DNA of 7,844 nt from an uncultured Actinomycetes bacterium (GTDB lineage Bacteria > Actinomycetota > Thermoleophilia > Miltoncostaeales > Miltoncostaeaceae): positions 1 through 7,844 of the forward strand of contig CALMEC010000263.1 of the NCBI GenBank assembly GCA_937862675.1, read 5' to 3'. The number at the start of each line of letters is the position of its first letter. Positions within the stretch are counted from its first letter, which is position 1. The notes beneath the pieces were generated by a model. That model made no database searches. It had not been told where the DNA came from and worked only from the letters and a program-made list of their open reading frames with translations. This document shows, in pieces, positions 1-5,618 of this stretch. The position numbers were made by a program, and so were the translations under genes.

Positions 1-10
1 TGGGGCACAC

Positions 11-1291
11 ATGACCCTGGTAATCGTCGGGCTATCGTACCGGACCGTCCCCATCCAACGGCCGGACACGCCGTCTATCACGCACACCGCCGCGCGCGCC
101 GTCATGCGCCGGCTGGCGGGCGAGGAGTCCGTCGCCGAGGCCGTCGCGATCTCCACCTGCAACCGCACCGAGGTCTACGTCCGCACCGACGACGTGTCGG
201 TCGCCGAGGACGTCATCAGCCAGGCGCTGGTCGAGGCCACCGGCATCTCGCACGGCGAGCTCGAGTGCACCCGTTACGCCTACCGCGATCAGCGGGCCGT
301 CACGCACCTGTTCCGCGTCATCGCCAGTCTCGACGCGATGGTCATCGGCGAGAGCGAGATCCAGGGGCAGGTACGCGACGCGTTCGAGCGGGCCCGTGAG
401 GAGGGGTCCGTCGGTCCGGTCATCGATCAGCTCTTCCGTCACGCCATCGAGACGGGACGGCGCGTGCGCACCGAGACCTCCATCGGCGCCGGCAGCGTGT
501 CGGTCGCATCCGTCGCGGTGGACCTCGCCATCGCCGGCAGCAGCGACGACCTGGCCGACCGCCACGCCCTCCTCATCGGGGCGGGGGAGATGGGTGCCGC
601 CACCGCGGCCGCGCTGGTCCAGGCCGGGGTCGGCCGGCTCACCGTCTGCAACCGGACGGTCTCGACGGCACGTGCCCTCGCGTCGCAGATCGGCGGGGCG
701 GGGATCGCCTTCGACGAGCTCGACGCGGCATTGGCCGACGCCGACATCGTGATCTCGTCCACCGACGCGCCGCACCACATCCTGGGGCACGGCGAGGTCG
801 AACGCGCCATGCGCGCCCGGCCGGGACGGCCGATGGTCCTCATCGACATCGCGGTCCCCCGCGACTTGTCGCCCGACATCTCCGACGTCCCGGGCGTGGT
901 CCTGCACGACATCGACGATCTGGAGCGCGTCGTCGAGGTCAACCGCACCGAGCGTATGCGGGAGGCCCTGCGCGCCGAGGAGATCGTCGTGGCCGAGGTC
1001 GAGCGCTTCCAGAACTGGCAGACGGGGCTGACGGTCACCCCGACGATCGCGTCCCTCCGCACGCACGCCGAGGAGATCCGCTCCAGCGAGATCAAGCGGA
1101 TGAACGGATGGTGGGAGTCCCTGTCGCAGGACGATCGCGCCCGGGTCGAGCAGCTCACCAACTCGATCGTCAACAAACTCCTCCATGAGCCGACGGTGCG
1201 ACTGCGCGACGCGGCGGTCGACGGGGACGCCGTGGACCACGTCGAGACGCTGCGCCATCTCTTCGGCCTGGAGGCCGTTCCCGGCAAATGA
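11..1291 (+). CDS. hemA: Glutamyl-tRNA reductase (HemA)
   Basis: Cytoplasmic NADPH-dependent enzyme that reduces glutamate on tRNA-Glu to glutamate-1-semialdehyde, the first committed step of C5-pathway tetrapyrrole synthesis. The 426 aa are normal for the family. Visible: N-terminal GLSYRTVP (7-14), catalytic Cys50 in STCNRTEVY (48-56), His99 in the THLFRV block, GEsEIqGQV (113-121), RVRTET (151-156), SVSVASVAVDLA, the NADPH Rossmann motif LLIGAGEMG (187-195), CNRT, ADIVISSTDAP, IDIAVPRDLSP, and a C-terminal helical dimerisation domain (about 320-426). The ATG at 11 gives the expected N-terminus; a GGGG stretch 5 nt upstream is a weak ribosome-binding site. First visible gene of a hemA-hemC-hemD operon; its stop overlaps the hemC start. 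Odd points: the usual GLSH/NHxTAPxxxRE start is eroded, and the usual LDS before the GE motif is LDA (Ala109). Family assignment is certain; activity is inferred. Confidence 0.98.
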   Translation: MTLVIVGLSYRTVPIQRPDTPSITHTAARAVMRRLAGEESVAEAVAISTCNRTEVYVRTDDVSVAEDVISQALVEATGISHGELECTRYAYRDQRAVTHLFRVIASLDAMVIGESEIQGQVRDAFERAREEGSVGPVIDQLFRHAIETGRRVRTETSIGAGSVSVASVAVDLAIAGSSDDLADRHALLIGAGEMGAATAAALVQAGVGRLTVCNRTVSTARALASQIGGAGIAFDELDAALADADIVISSTDAPHHILGHGEVERAMRARPGRPMVLIDIAVPRDLSPDISDVPGVVLHDIDDLERVVEVNRTERMREALRAEEIVVAEVERFQNWQTGLTVTPTIASLRTHAEEIRSSEIKRMNGWWESLSQDDRARVEQLTNSIVNKLLHEPTVRLRDAAVDGDAVDHVETLRHLFGLEAVPGK

Positions 1292-2196
1292 CTCCCGCTC
1301 CGGCTCACGGCCGCAGGGTCGTGATCGCGACGCGGCGCTCACCCCTCGCCCGGACGCAGACCGCATGGGTCGCGGGGCGGCTGCGTTCCGCGGGTTTCGC
1401 GGTCGAGATCCTGGAGCTCGTCACGACGGGCGACCGCTGGAGCGCAAGCGGCGCCGCGGACGCCACGCGCGGGCTCTTCGTCAAGGAGCTCGAGGAGGCG
1501 CTCCTGGACGGGCGGGCCGACATCGCCGTCCACTCGGCCAAGGATCTCCCGGTGGAGCTTCCTCCTGGCCTCGGTGTGGTGGCCGTGCCCGAGCGTGAGG
1601 ACCCCCACGACGTGCTCATCGGCTCTCCTGGCGGACTCGTCGCTCTCGGGCCGGGGGCCCGCGTGGGCACCGGTTCTGCGCGGCGGGTCGCTCAGGTACG
1701 CCGGCTGCGGCCCGACGTGGAGTGCGTCGAGATCCGCGGCAACGTCGGCACCCGTCTGGAGAAGCTGGACCGGGGCGAGGCCGACGCCCTGGTCCTCGCG
1801 GCCGCCGGACTCAACCGTCTTGGGATCGCGCCTGCCGGTGCCGTGATGCTGTCCGTGGACGAGTGCGTGCCGGCGCCCGGTCAGGGCGCCCTGGCGCTGG
1901 AGGGGCGGATCGACGATCCGGTCGGAACGGCGATCGCGGCCGCCATCGACGATGCGGAGACCCGTCGGTGCCTCGGGATCGAGCGCCGGGTCCTGCTGGG
2001 ACTGGGCGGCGGATGCCGCGAGCCGATCGGCGTCCACGCCCGCGTGGGCACGGAGGGTGTCGAGGTGCGGGTCTTCGCGGCGACCGAGGACCACTCACGG
2101 CAGATCCGCGACGAGGTCACCCTGATCGGCGACGGGGACGACATGGCACCCGTCGACGCGCTCATCGCCCGTGTCGCGCACGCCCTCACGTCCTGA
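1288..2196 (+). CDS. hemC: Hydroxymethylbilane synthase / porphobilinogen deaminase (HemC)
   Basis: Condenses four porphobilinogen molecules head to tail on a covalently bound dipyrromethane cofactor, giving preuroporphyrinogen for HemD; cytoplasmic. Seen in the 302 aa: ATRRSPLA (14-21; Arg17 aligns with the family's substrate-binding Arg), TTGDR (46-50), catalytic Asp86 in HSAKDLP (82-88), GTGSARR (127-133), IRGNVGTRL (149-157), ECVPAPGQGA (192-201), and cofactor-attachment Cys243 in GGGCREPIG (240-248). All key residues are present. The start codon overlaps the hemA stop as ATGA (1288-1291), so translation is probably coupled; a GGAGG lies at 1270-1274 inside hemA, a little far (13 nt) from the ATG. 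Length is typical (about 300-315 aa). No frameshift or truncation. Confidence 0.98.
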   Translation: MTPAPAHGRRVVIATRRSPLARTQTAWVAGRLRSAGFAVEILELVTTGDRWSASGAADATRGLFVKELEEALLDGRADIAVHSAKDLPVELPPGLGVVAVPEREDPHDVLIGSPGGLVALGPGARVGTGSARRVAQVRRLRPDVECVEIRGNVGTRLEKLDRGEADALVLAAAGLNRLGIAPAGAVMLSVDECVPAPGQGALALEGRIDDPVGTAIAAAIDDAETRRCLGIERRVLLGLGGGCREPIGVHARVGTEGVEVRVFAATEDHSRQIRDEVTLIGDGDDMAPVDALIARVAHALTS

Positions 2197-2209
2197 TGCG
2201 GCGACCGGC

Positions 2210-2944
2210 GTGATCCGCGTGGTCGTCACGCGACCGCCGCTCCAGTCGGCGCGCCTGATCCGCCTGCTCGACGAGGCCGGGTACGAGCCCCTCGTGATGC
2301 CGCTCCTGGACATCGTCGCCCTCCCCGTGCCGGACGAGTCGTGGGCGGCGTTCGCGTCGGCCGACGTCGTGGTCGTGACCAGTCCCACCGGTGCCCACCA
2401 TCTCGTGGAGCGCCTGACCGAGTCGGGGCGCCGGCATCCGGCCGTGGCCCGCGTTGCCGCCGTCGGACGTGAGACCCGGACCGTGCTGGAGAATGCGGGC
2501 GTCGCCGTGGACGTCACACCGGTGCGCGCGACGGGTGCGGCACTGTCCGATGCGCTCGCCGCGTCGGGTGTCGACGGCGCCCGGGTGGTCCTGGCGCGTG
2601 CGCGCGAAGGCAGGGCGGAACTGGCGACCGGTCTGCGCGCGGCAGGGGCCGAGGTCGTCGAGTTCCCGCTCTACACGTCCGTCGCGGCGAGCCCGGACCC
2701 CCTGCAGGTCGCCATGGCTCGTACGGCGGAGGCGTGGACGGTGACGTCCCCCAAGATCGTGGACGCCGCGGGGGATGTCGTCGGTGCGGACGTGCTCAGG
2801 TCGGCGACGGTCGTTTCGATCGGGCCAACCACCAGTGCCCACGCACGGGGCCTGGGCGTGGATGTCGCCGCCGAGGCGGCTGATCAGTCGGCCGCGGGCA
2901 TCGTCGCCGCCCTCATCGAGGTGCGGCCACCGCGCGGCGGCTGA
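2210..2944 (+). CDS. hemD: Uroporphyrinogen-III synthase (HemD)
   Basis: Cyclises hydroxymethylbilane with inversion of ring D to uroporphyrinogen III, the branch point to heme, siroheme and cobalamin. The family has low sequence identity, but the two-domain pattern is clear in 244 aa: VTRPP (6-10), VVTSPTGAHHL (55-65), VAAVGRET (82-89), VVLARAREGR (126-135), EFPLYTSV (151-158; Tyr155 is the conserved Tyr of this block), WTVTSPK (176-182), VSIGPTTSAHARGLG (202-216) and AGIVAAL (229-235). I chose the GTG at 2210 because it puts IRVVVTRP at the N-terminus, as in homologues, and lies 13 nt after the hemC stop. An in-frame GTG at 2171 would add 13 residues and overlap hemC by 26 nt; neither has a strong Shine-Dalgarno. 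Last gene of the hem operon; its stop is 4 nt from the end of the convergent gene. hemB is not adjacent. Confidence 0.94.
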   Translation: MIRVVVTRPPLQSARLIRLLDEAGYEPLVMPLLDIVALPVPDESWAAFASADVVVVTSPTGAHHLVERLTESGRRHPAVARVAAVGRETRTVLENAGVAVDVTPVRATGAALSDALAASGVDGARVVLARAREGRAELATGLRAAGAEVVEFPLYTSVAASPDPLQVAMARTAEAWTVTSPKIVDAAGDVVGADVLRSATVVSIGPTTSAHARGLGVDVAAEAADQSAAGIVAALIEVRPPRGG

Positions 2945-2948
2945 TCAG

Positions 2949-4268
2949 TCAGTCCCCGACGTCCTCGAGTACATGCTCGAGCGCGTTGACCCGCTGAAGG
3001 ATGTCGTTCGCGAAGGAGGTGAAGGGCCAGTCACGGAGATCTCGGGCGGCGTCGCGGACGTCATCCAGCCGACGGATGGCCAGATCGGGCTTTCCGGCCG
3101 TGATCGCGGCGCTGACGCTGTCGATCGCGGAGAGTCCCTTCCTGTAGGTCTGCGGCTTGAGCAGCTGGACCCAGTAGTTGCTCGTCCACTTGGTCCGGAT
3201 GGATGCGATCTGAGCCTTCGCGGCCGGCAAGCCTGAACCGGGGTTCGTTCCCGGGTCGGTTCCGGGGTTGGTTCCGGGGTCTGTTCCTGGGGTCGTGCCC
3301 GGGTCGGTGCCCGCGCTGTTCGAACCATTCGGCCTGGCGCCGTTCGCGTCGCGGGCCTCCGTGGTGGAGTCACCGGCACCGGGCGCCGTGGGCGTCGTCG
3401 ATCCCGTCGTGGAGTTCGTGGTCTGAGGGACCGGGATCGGCACGTCCGCGGCGGCGAACGTCGTGTTCCTGGCGAGCGTGGTGACCGTCAGCGGCTTGTT
3501 CGCGTTGACGCCCTTCGCCGTTCCGGTGACCGGGGTGCCGACCTTCAGCGTTGCGATGTTGGTGCCGGCGGGCACCTGCAGGGTGAGGACGGTCGTCACG
3601 CCGTTGCTGCCGACCTGGACGCGCATGGTGCCGGCGGTGCGGTTGATCGACAGGATGGTTCCGGCGAACGGGACGTTGGGCACGGTAGGCGGTGCCGCGA
3701 CTTCGCGTGCCGACGTCATGGTGACGACGCCGTTCTTCCCGCCCGCCATGTCCACGATGACGGTGGTGCCGAAGGACCCGGACACCGCCTTCGTGCGCTT
3801 GGTGAGCCTCGGGATCCACACGGCACCGCGCCCGGCCTTGATGCCGAGGGTGGCTCCGGGAACCGACAGGACGACGCCCTTCTTGCCGACGCGGCGCACG
3901 ACCGTCGCGCGCAGGCTCATCCGGGAGGTGCGGCCGGTCTTGGCGACGCCGGACTTGTAGGTGCCGTTACTGGCCCACTTGATGCCCCACTTGATGCCCT
4001 TCGGCGCCTTGCCCCACTTGATGCCCTTGGTCGGGGTGCCCCACTTGATGCCGTTGATGCGGACGCGGGTTCCCGGGGTGGACTTGCGGAGGCCGTGAAG
4101 CACGTAGACGCGCCGGTCCACGGTGGAGACGATCGTGGTCTTCGACTTCGCGTTCCATGCGATGACGGTTCCGTCGCGCTTCGGAAGCGGCTTGGCAGTG
4201 ACGCTCAGCGCGACGCTCGATGACGAGATCGCGAGGGTCACTCCAGCAACGATGATCGACCGCTTCAT
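2949..4268 (-). CDS. Exported DUF5666-like protein with GIKWG repeats
   Basis: A 439-aa protein of unknown function. Residues 1-25 form a signal peptide: MKR, then a hydrophobic core with a likely cut near SVTA-KP, so it is probably exported. Next come three beta-rich segments (about 31-77, 118-190, 201-268) with the pattern G-T-V/I-x..x-V..LKVGTPVTGTAKG, resembling DUF5666/OB-like repeats. Between the first two lies a tandem GIKWG block (73-99). A Thr/Ser/Pro/Gly-rich linker (about 277-346) ends in six TDPG/TNPG/TTPG tetrapeptides. The C-terminal domain (about 348-439) is helical and charged (WVQLL, AIDSVSAAI, LAIRRLDDVRDAARDL). No cysteines and no sortase motif are seen. The start is supported by AGGGAAGG (minus strand, 4276-4283), 7 nt before the ATG, and by a promoter at 4317-4344. 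A role at the cell surface or in the envelope is inference. The gene is certain; its function is not. Confidence 0.88.
   Translation of the reverse strand: MKRSIIVAGVTLAISSSSVALSVTAKPLPKRDGTVIAWNAKSKTTIVSTVDRRVYVLHGLRKSTPGTRVRINGIKWGTPTKGIKWGKAPKGIKWGIKWASNGTYKSGVAKTGRTSRMSLRATVVRRVGKKGVVLSVPGATLGIKAGRGAVWIPRLTKRTKAVSGSFGTTVIVDMAGGKNGVVTMTSAREVAAPPTVPNVPFAGTILSINRTAGTMRVQVGSNGVTTVLTLQVPAGTNIATLKVGTPVTGTAKGVNANKPLTVTTLARNTTFAAADVPIPVPQTTNSTTGSTTPTAPGAGDSTTEARDANGARPNGSNSAGTDPGTTPGTDPGTNPGTDPGTNPGSGLPAAKAQIASIRTKWTSNYWVQLLKPQTYRKGLSAIDSVSAAITAGKPDLAIRRLDDVRDAARDLRDWPFTSFANDILQRVNALEHVLEDVGD
2964..2981. other. Hairpin CTCGAG-N6-CTCGAG at the hemD / convergent gene junction
   Basis: Two CTCGAG hexamers, 2964-2969 and 2976-2981, separated by tacatg, can form a 6-bp stem 20 nt after the hemD stop. 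The site lies inside the 3' end of the opposing coding sequence. No T-run follows on the plus strand, so it is at best a weak or factor-assisted end signal for the hem operon. It may simply be coding sequence for the EHVLED tail. Confidence 0.25.
3237..3308 (-). repeat. 12-bp coding repeat for the TDPG/TNPG linker
   Basis: Six 12-nt units encode TDPG, TTPG, TDPG, TNPG, TDPG and TNPG (residues 321-344 of the exported protein). On the plus strand they read as variants of ccgggGTCGGTT/ccgggGTTGGTT. This is a flexible, uncharged-to-acidic spacer between the beta-rich region and the helical C-terminal domain. Such short-unit repeats change copy number easily between strains. Confidence 0.85.
3974..4052 (-). 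repeat. Tandem GIKWG-encoding DNA repeat
   Basis: The 13-mer cccacttgatgcc (plus strand) occurs exactly at 3974-3986, 3986-3998, 4013-4025 and 4040-4052, i.e. steps of 12, 27 and 27 nt. It encodes GIKWG three times at a 9-residue period (residues 73-77, 82-86, 91-95) and a fused partial copy IKWA (96-99). The 27-nt step is the real protein unit GIKWG-xxx-K; the 12-nt step looks like a shortened last unit. Exact nucleotide identity suggests recent duplication or strong codon constraint. Confidence 0.9.
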
Positions 4269-4316
4269 CCGTGAACCTTCCCTAAGTCATCCGGGTGAAC
4301 CGGTGATGCTCCGCGG

Positions 4317-4344
4317 ATAATGGCATTCATCGGCCGTAAATCAA
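4317..4344 (-). promoter_or_regulatory. Sigma70-like promoter of the exported-protein gene
   Basis: Read on the minus strand: -35 TTGATT (4344-4339), 16-nt spacer, -10 CATTAT (4322-4317). Each box matches four of six consensus bases. The start of transcription would fall near 4310, giving a leader of about 40 nt that contains the AGGGAAGG ribosome-binding site at 4283-4276. This is an AT-rich island in GC-rich DNA, as expected for a promoter. Confidence 0.55.
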
Positions 4345-4359
4345 TGAGAGTTGAGTGCT

Positions 4360-4376
4360 GTGAACAATTCGTTCAC
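4360..4376. promoter_or_regulatory. Perfect inverted repeat GTGAAC-N5-GTTCAC
   Basis: GTGAAC (4360-4365), aattc spacer, GTTCAC (4371-4376). The dyad lies just upstream of the minus-strand -35 box, centred roughly 58 bp before the predicted transcription start, a position typical of activator sites. An arm-spacer-arm layout of 17 bp fits a dimeric helix-turn-helix regulator. TTCGTTCA (4368-4375) recurs exactly at 4396-4403, 28 bp away. Which protein binds is unknown. Confidence 0.45.
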
Positions 4377-4384
4377 GGAACGGT

Positions 4385-4423
4385 CTTGCTCAGGGTTCGT
4401 TCATCCTCCGGAGAACCCTCAAG
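4385..4423. promoter_or_regulatory. Long inverted repeat in the divergent intergenic region
   Basis: AGGGTTC (4392-4398) pairs perfectly with GAACCCT (4413-4419) across a 14-nt loop. CTTG (4385-4388) and CAAG (4420-4423) extend the stem to 11 bp if a 3-nt bulge is allowed. No T-run follows on either strand, so it does not look like an intrinsic terminator. It may be an operator between the divergent genes or an RNA structure. Confidence 0.4.
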
Positions 4424-4440
4424 AAACATTCGATTCGGCT

Positions 4441-4497
4441 GAGGGGTGTCCTTTCGGGCGGGTATGGGGATGGTGCAGGCGCACCACCAGGACCCTC
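4441..4497 (+). other. Potential nested hairpin upstream of the SAM hydrolase gene
   Basis: Outer stem: GAGGG (4441-4445) with CCCTC (4493-4497) and TCC (4449-4451) with GGA (4490-4492), separated by a 3-nt bulge on the left. Inside sits a perfect 6-bp hairpin TGGTGC-AGGC-GCACCA (4471-4486). A T6 run lies at 4515-4520. If transcribed from further upstream this could be an attenuator-like leader; if the promoter at 4522 is the only one, it is untranscribed DNA. It does not match a SAM riboswitch that I know. Confidence 0.3.
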
Positions 4498-4521
4498 TTT
4501 CGGTCTCACGTCAGTTTTTTG

Positions 4522-4527
4522 TAGAAT
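4522..4527 (+). promoter_or_regulatory. -10 box TAGAAT; probable leaderless start
   Basis: TAGAAT matches five of six consensus -10 bases and ends 11 nt before the ATG at 4539. Transcription would therefore start at about 4534-4539, at or just before the start codon. The matching -35 position (around 4499, TTCGGT) is weak. No Shine-Dalgarno precedes the ATG, which fits a leaderless mRNA, a common arrangement in actinobacteria. Confidence 0.5.
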
Positions 4528-4538
4528 TGACCGCGATC

Positions 4539-5330
4539 ATGATCGTCACCCTCCTCACCGATTACGGTCCGGACAGCGAGCATGTAGGTGTTCTGCACGC
4601 ACTCCTCGCGCGGTCCGCGCCCGGTGCCCGGGTCATCGATCTGGCGCACGACATCCCTCCCGGGGACATCCGTGCGGGCGCTGTGGTCGTCGGACGGGTC
4701 GTCCCGGTGTGTCCCGTGGGCATCCACGTCGCCGTCGTCGACCCGGGGGTGGGCACCGACCGGCGCGCGGTGGCGCTGCGCGATACGGACGGCCGCATCC
4801 ACATCGGCCCCGACAACGGTCTCCTGACCGAGGCGACCCCTCCAGCCGGTGTGACGATCGCCGTCGACCTGTCCGGGTATCGCGTGCATCGTCCCTTCGC
4901 GACCTTCGACGGGCGCGACGTCTTCGTCCCGGCCGCGATCGACCTCCTGAACGGCTCGCTCATCGACGATCTCGGTCCGCGCATCGACCCCGCGTCCCTC
5001 GTCCGGCTCCCTCGTCCGGTGAACCACGTCGCCGGCGGGCACGTGATGAGCGAGATCGTCGGGGTCGACCGCTTCGGCAACGTCCAGCTGGGGATCGGCG
5101 GTGACGCGCTGGTGGCCGCGGACCTGGCCGCGGGTACCGGCGTCTGGGTGACCGGCGCCGATGGTGAGCGCCGGCACGGGGTGGTCACGAGGACCTTCGG
5201 GGACGTGCCCGAGGCGGGGCTCGCGGTCCTCGTGGACAGTCACGGCCACCTCTCGGTCGCGGTGAACCGGGGTGACGCCTCGCGGTTCCTGGGCAGGACC
5301 GGCGCCCGGGTCCGGATCGACCGGCGTTAG
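4539..5330 (+). CDS. SAM hydrolase, DUF62 / SAM hydroxide adenosyltransferase family
   Basis: A 263-aa member of the fluorinase/chlorinase/DUF62 superfamily. Standard members cut S-adenosyl-L-methionine to adenosine and methionine using activated water. Seen: MIVTLLTDYG (1-10, Asp8), VIDLAHDIPPGDI (32-44), VAVVDPGVGTDRR (64-76) with triad Asp68 and Arg75, GPDNGLL (90-96), ATFDGRDVFVPAA (121-133), VDRFGNVQL (176-184) and the C-terminal beta-barrel SHGHLSVAVNRGDAS (234-248). The ATG at 4539 is chosen because family proteins begin M-I-T-L-L-T-D; an earlier ATG/GTG would add an unsupported 31 residues. The family motif is TFHGRD, with the His completing the Asp-Arg-His triad; here it is TFDGRD (Asp124). 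Fluorinase and chlorinase are unlikely: the gene keeps the DUF62 Asp/Arg pair and has no halogenation neighbours. Divergent from the exported-protein gene and apparently monocistronic. Confidence 0.93.
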   Translation: MIVTLLTDYGPDSEHVGVLHALLARSAPGARVIDLAHDIPPGDIRAGAVVVGRVVPVCPVGIHVAVVDPGVGTDRRAVALRDTDGRIHIGPDNGLLTEATPPAGVTIAVDLSGYRVHRPFATFDGRDVFVPAAIDLLNGSLIDDLGPRIDPASLVRLPRPVNHVAGGHVMSEIVGVDRFGNVQLGIGGDALVAADLAAGTGVWVTGADGERRHGVVTRTFGDVPEAGLAVLVDSHGHLSVAVNRGDASRFLGRTGARVRIDRR

Positions 5331-5356
5331 GGCATCTCCACGGGTTCGCGGATGCC
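5331..5356 (+). terminator. Inverted repeat directly after the SAM hydrolase stop
   Basis: GGCATC (5331-5336) and GATGCC (5351-5356) flank a 14-nt loop beginning at the base after the TAG. The stem is short and no T-run follows, so it is only a weak terminator candidate. GGATGC then recurs at 5359-5364 and 5374-5379. Confidence 0.25.
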
Positions 5357-5511
5357 GGGGATGCGCTCACGCCGGATGCGGGAGGTCGCCCGGCCGCCGA
5401 GACGGGTGGTGTTCCTCCCATGTCGCCCGGTGGGCGGTCGGGTGGGTGGAGGGATCGGCCGCCCAGGGGCGTGCTCCGCACCGTCGGATCGTGGAATCGA
5501 CCACCGGGCCC

Positions 5512-5531
5512 ACCGGTCGCCGGTGACCGGT
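5512..5531. promoter_or_regulatory. GC-rich inverted repeat ACCGGTC-N6-GACCGGT
   Basis: Perfect 7-bp arms (5512-5518 and 5525-5531) around GCCGGT. It lies about 23 bp upstream of the candidate -10 at 5554, overlapping the expected -35 region. That would suit a repressor operator. It could equally be a factor-assisted end structure for the upstream gene; no T-run follows. Confidence 0.35.
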
Positions 5532-5553
5532 CCGAAATCCGCACGGCGGCTGG

Positions 5554-5559
5554 TACGCT
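5554..5559 (+). promoter_or_regulatory. Candidate -10 TACGCT for the small gene / mutA
   Basis: TACGCT in the context GGTACGCTGG keeps the TAnnnT core often seen in high-GC actinobacterial promoters. There is no convincing -35. If used, transcription starts near 5566 and leaves a leader of about 80 nt before the ATG at 5648. Confidence 0.35.
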
Positions 5560-5561
5560 GG

Positions 5562-5618
5562 CGGCAGATGTGCCGATATCCGGGGAACGCTCGTCGACTC
5601 CGCTCGGGAGGTCGACGA
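5562..5618 (+). ncRNA. Putative structured 5' leader (two hairpins)
   Basis: Hairpin 1: CGGCA (5562-5566), loop GATG, TGCCG (5571-5575). Hairpin 2: TCGTCGA (5591-5597) plus CTCC (5598-5601) pair with GGAG (5607-5610) plus TCGACGA (5612-5618), with one bulged G (5611) and a 5-nt loop; this is an 11-bp stem ending about 20 nt before the AGGAGG at 5639. I do not recognise a known riboswitch family. Hairpin 1 overlaps the predicted transcription start, so only hairpin 2 is surely transcribed. GTCGAC palindromes could also be a protein-binding site. Confidence 0.35.

Larger units (their letters stand above)
4265..4417. repeat. Three spaced TCATCC...GAACC elements
   Basis: TCATCC followed by GAACC occurs three times with different spacers: 4265-4277 (spacer GT), 4287-4301 (GGGT) and 4401-4417 (TCCGGA). 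The first overlaps the start codon and ribosome-binding site of the minus-strand gene, the second lies in its 5' leader and the third upstream of its promoter. Related GTGAAC words are at 4271, 4295 and 4360, with the complement GTTCAC at 4371. The clustering is real; a binding role is inference, and the unequal spacers argue against a single rigid operator. Confidence 0.4.

Noticed and set aside
32..1366. Long minus-strand frame (444 aa) opposite hemA, and similar shadows opposite hemC, hemD and mutA
   Set aside because: High GC makes long antisense frames common; the plus-strand genes have full family motifs and these do not.
2171..2209. Longer HemD starting at GTG 2171
   Set aside because: It would overlap hemC by 26 nt and add residues before the usual N-terminal VTRP strand; the GTG at 2210 fits homologues better, though it cannot be excluded.
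3237..4052. CRISPR-like array in the repeated part of the minus-strand gene
   Set aside because: The repeats are in-frame 12-nt and 27-nt protein-coding units without unique spacers of constant length.
4446..4538. N-terminal extension of the SAM hydrolase from an upstream start at 4446
   Set aside because: The family begins at MIVTLLTD; the 31 added residues have no homology pattern, and the -10 box and T-run lie inside this stretch.
4385..4538. SAM riboswitch upstream of the SAM hydrolase
   Set aside because: The conserved SAM-I/SAM-IV core (such as GGCAACC and the AUGA-containing stem) is absent.
5331..5370. Possible tRNA T-loop around GGGTTCGCGG
   Set aside because: No flanking complementary T-stem, no acceptor stem and no anticodon arm can be formed nearby.
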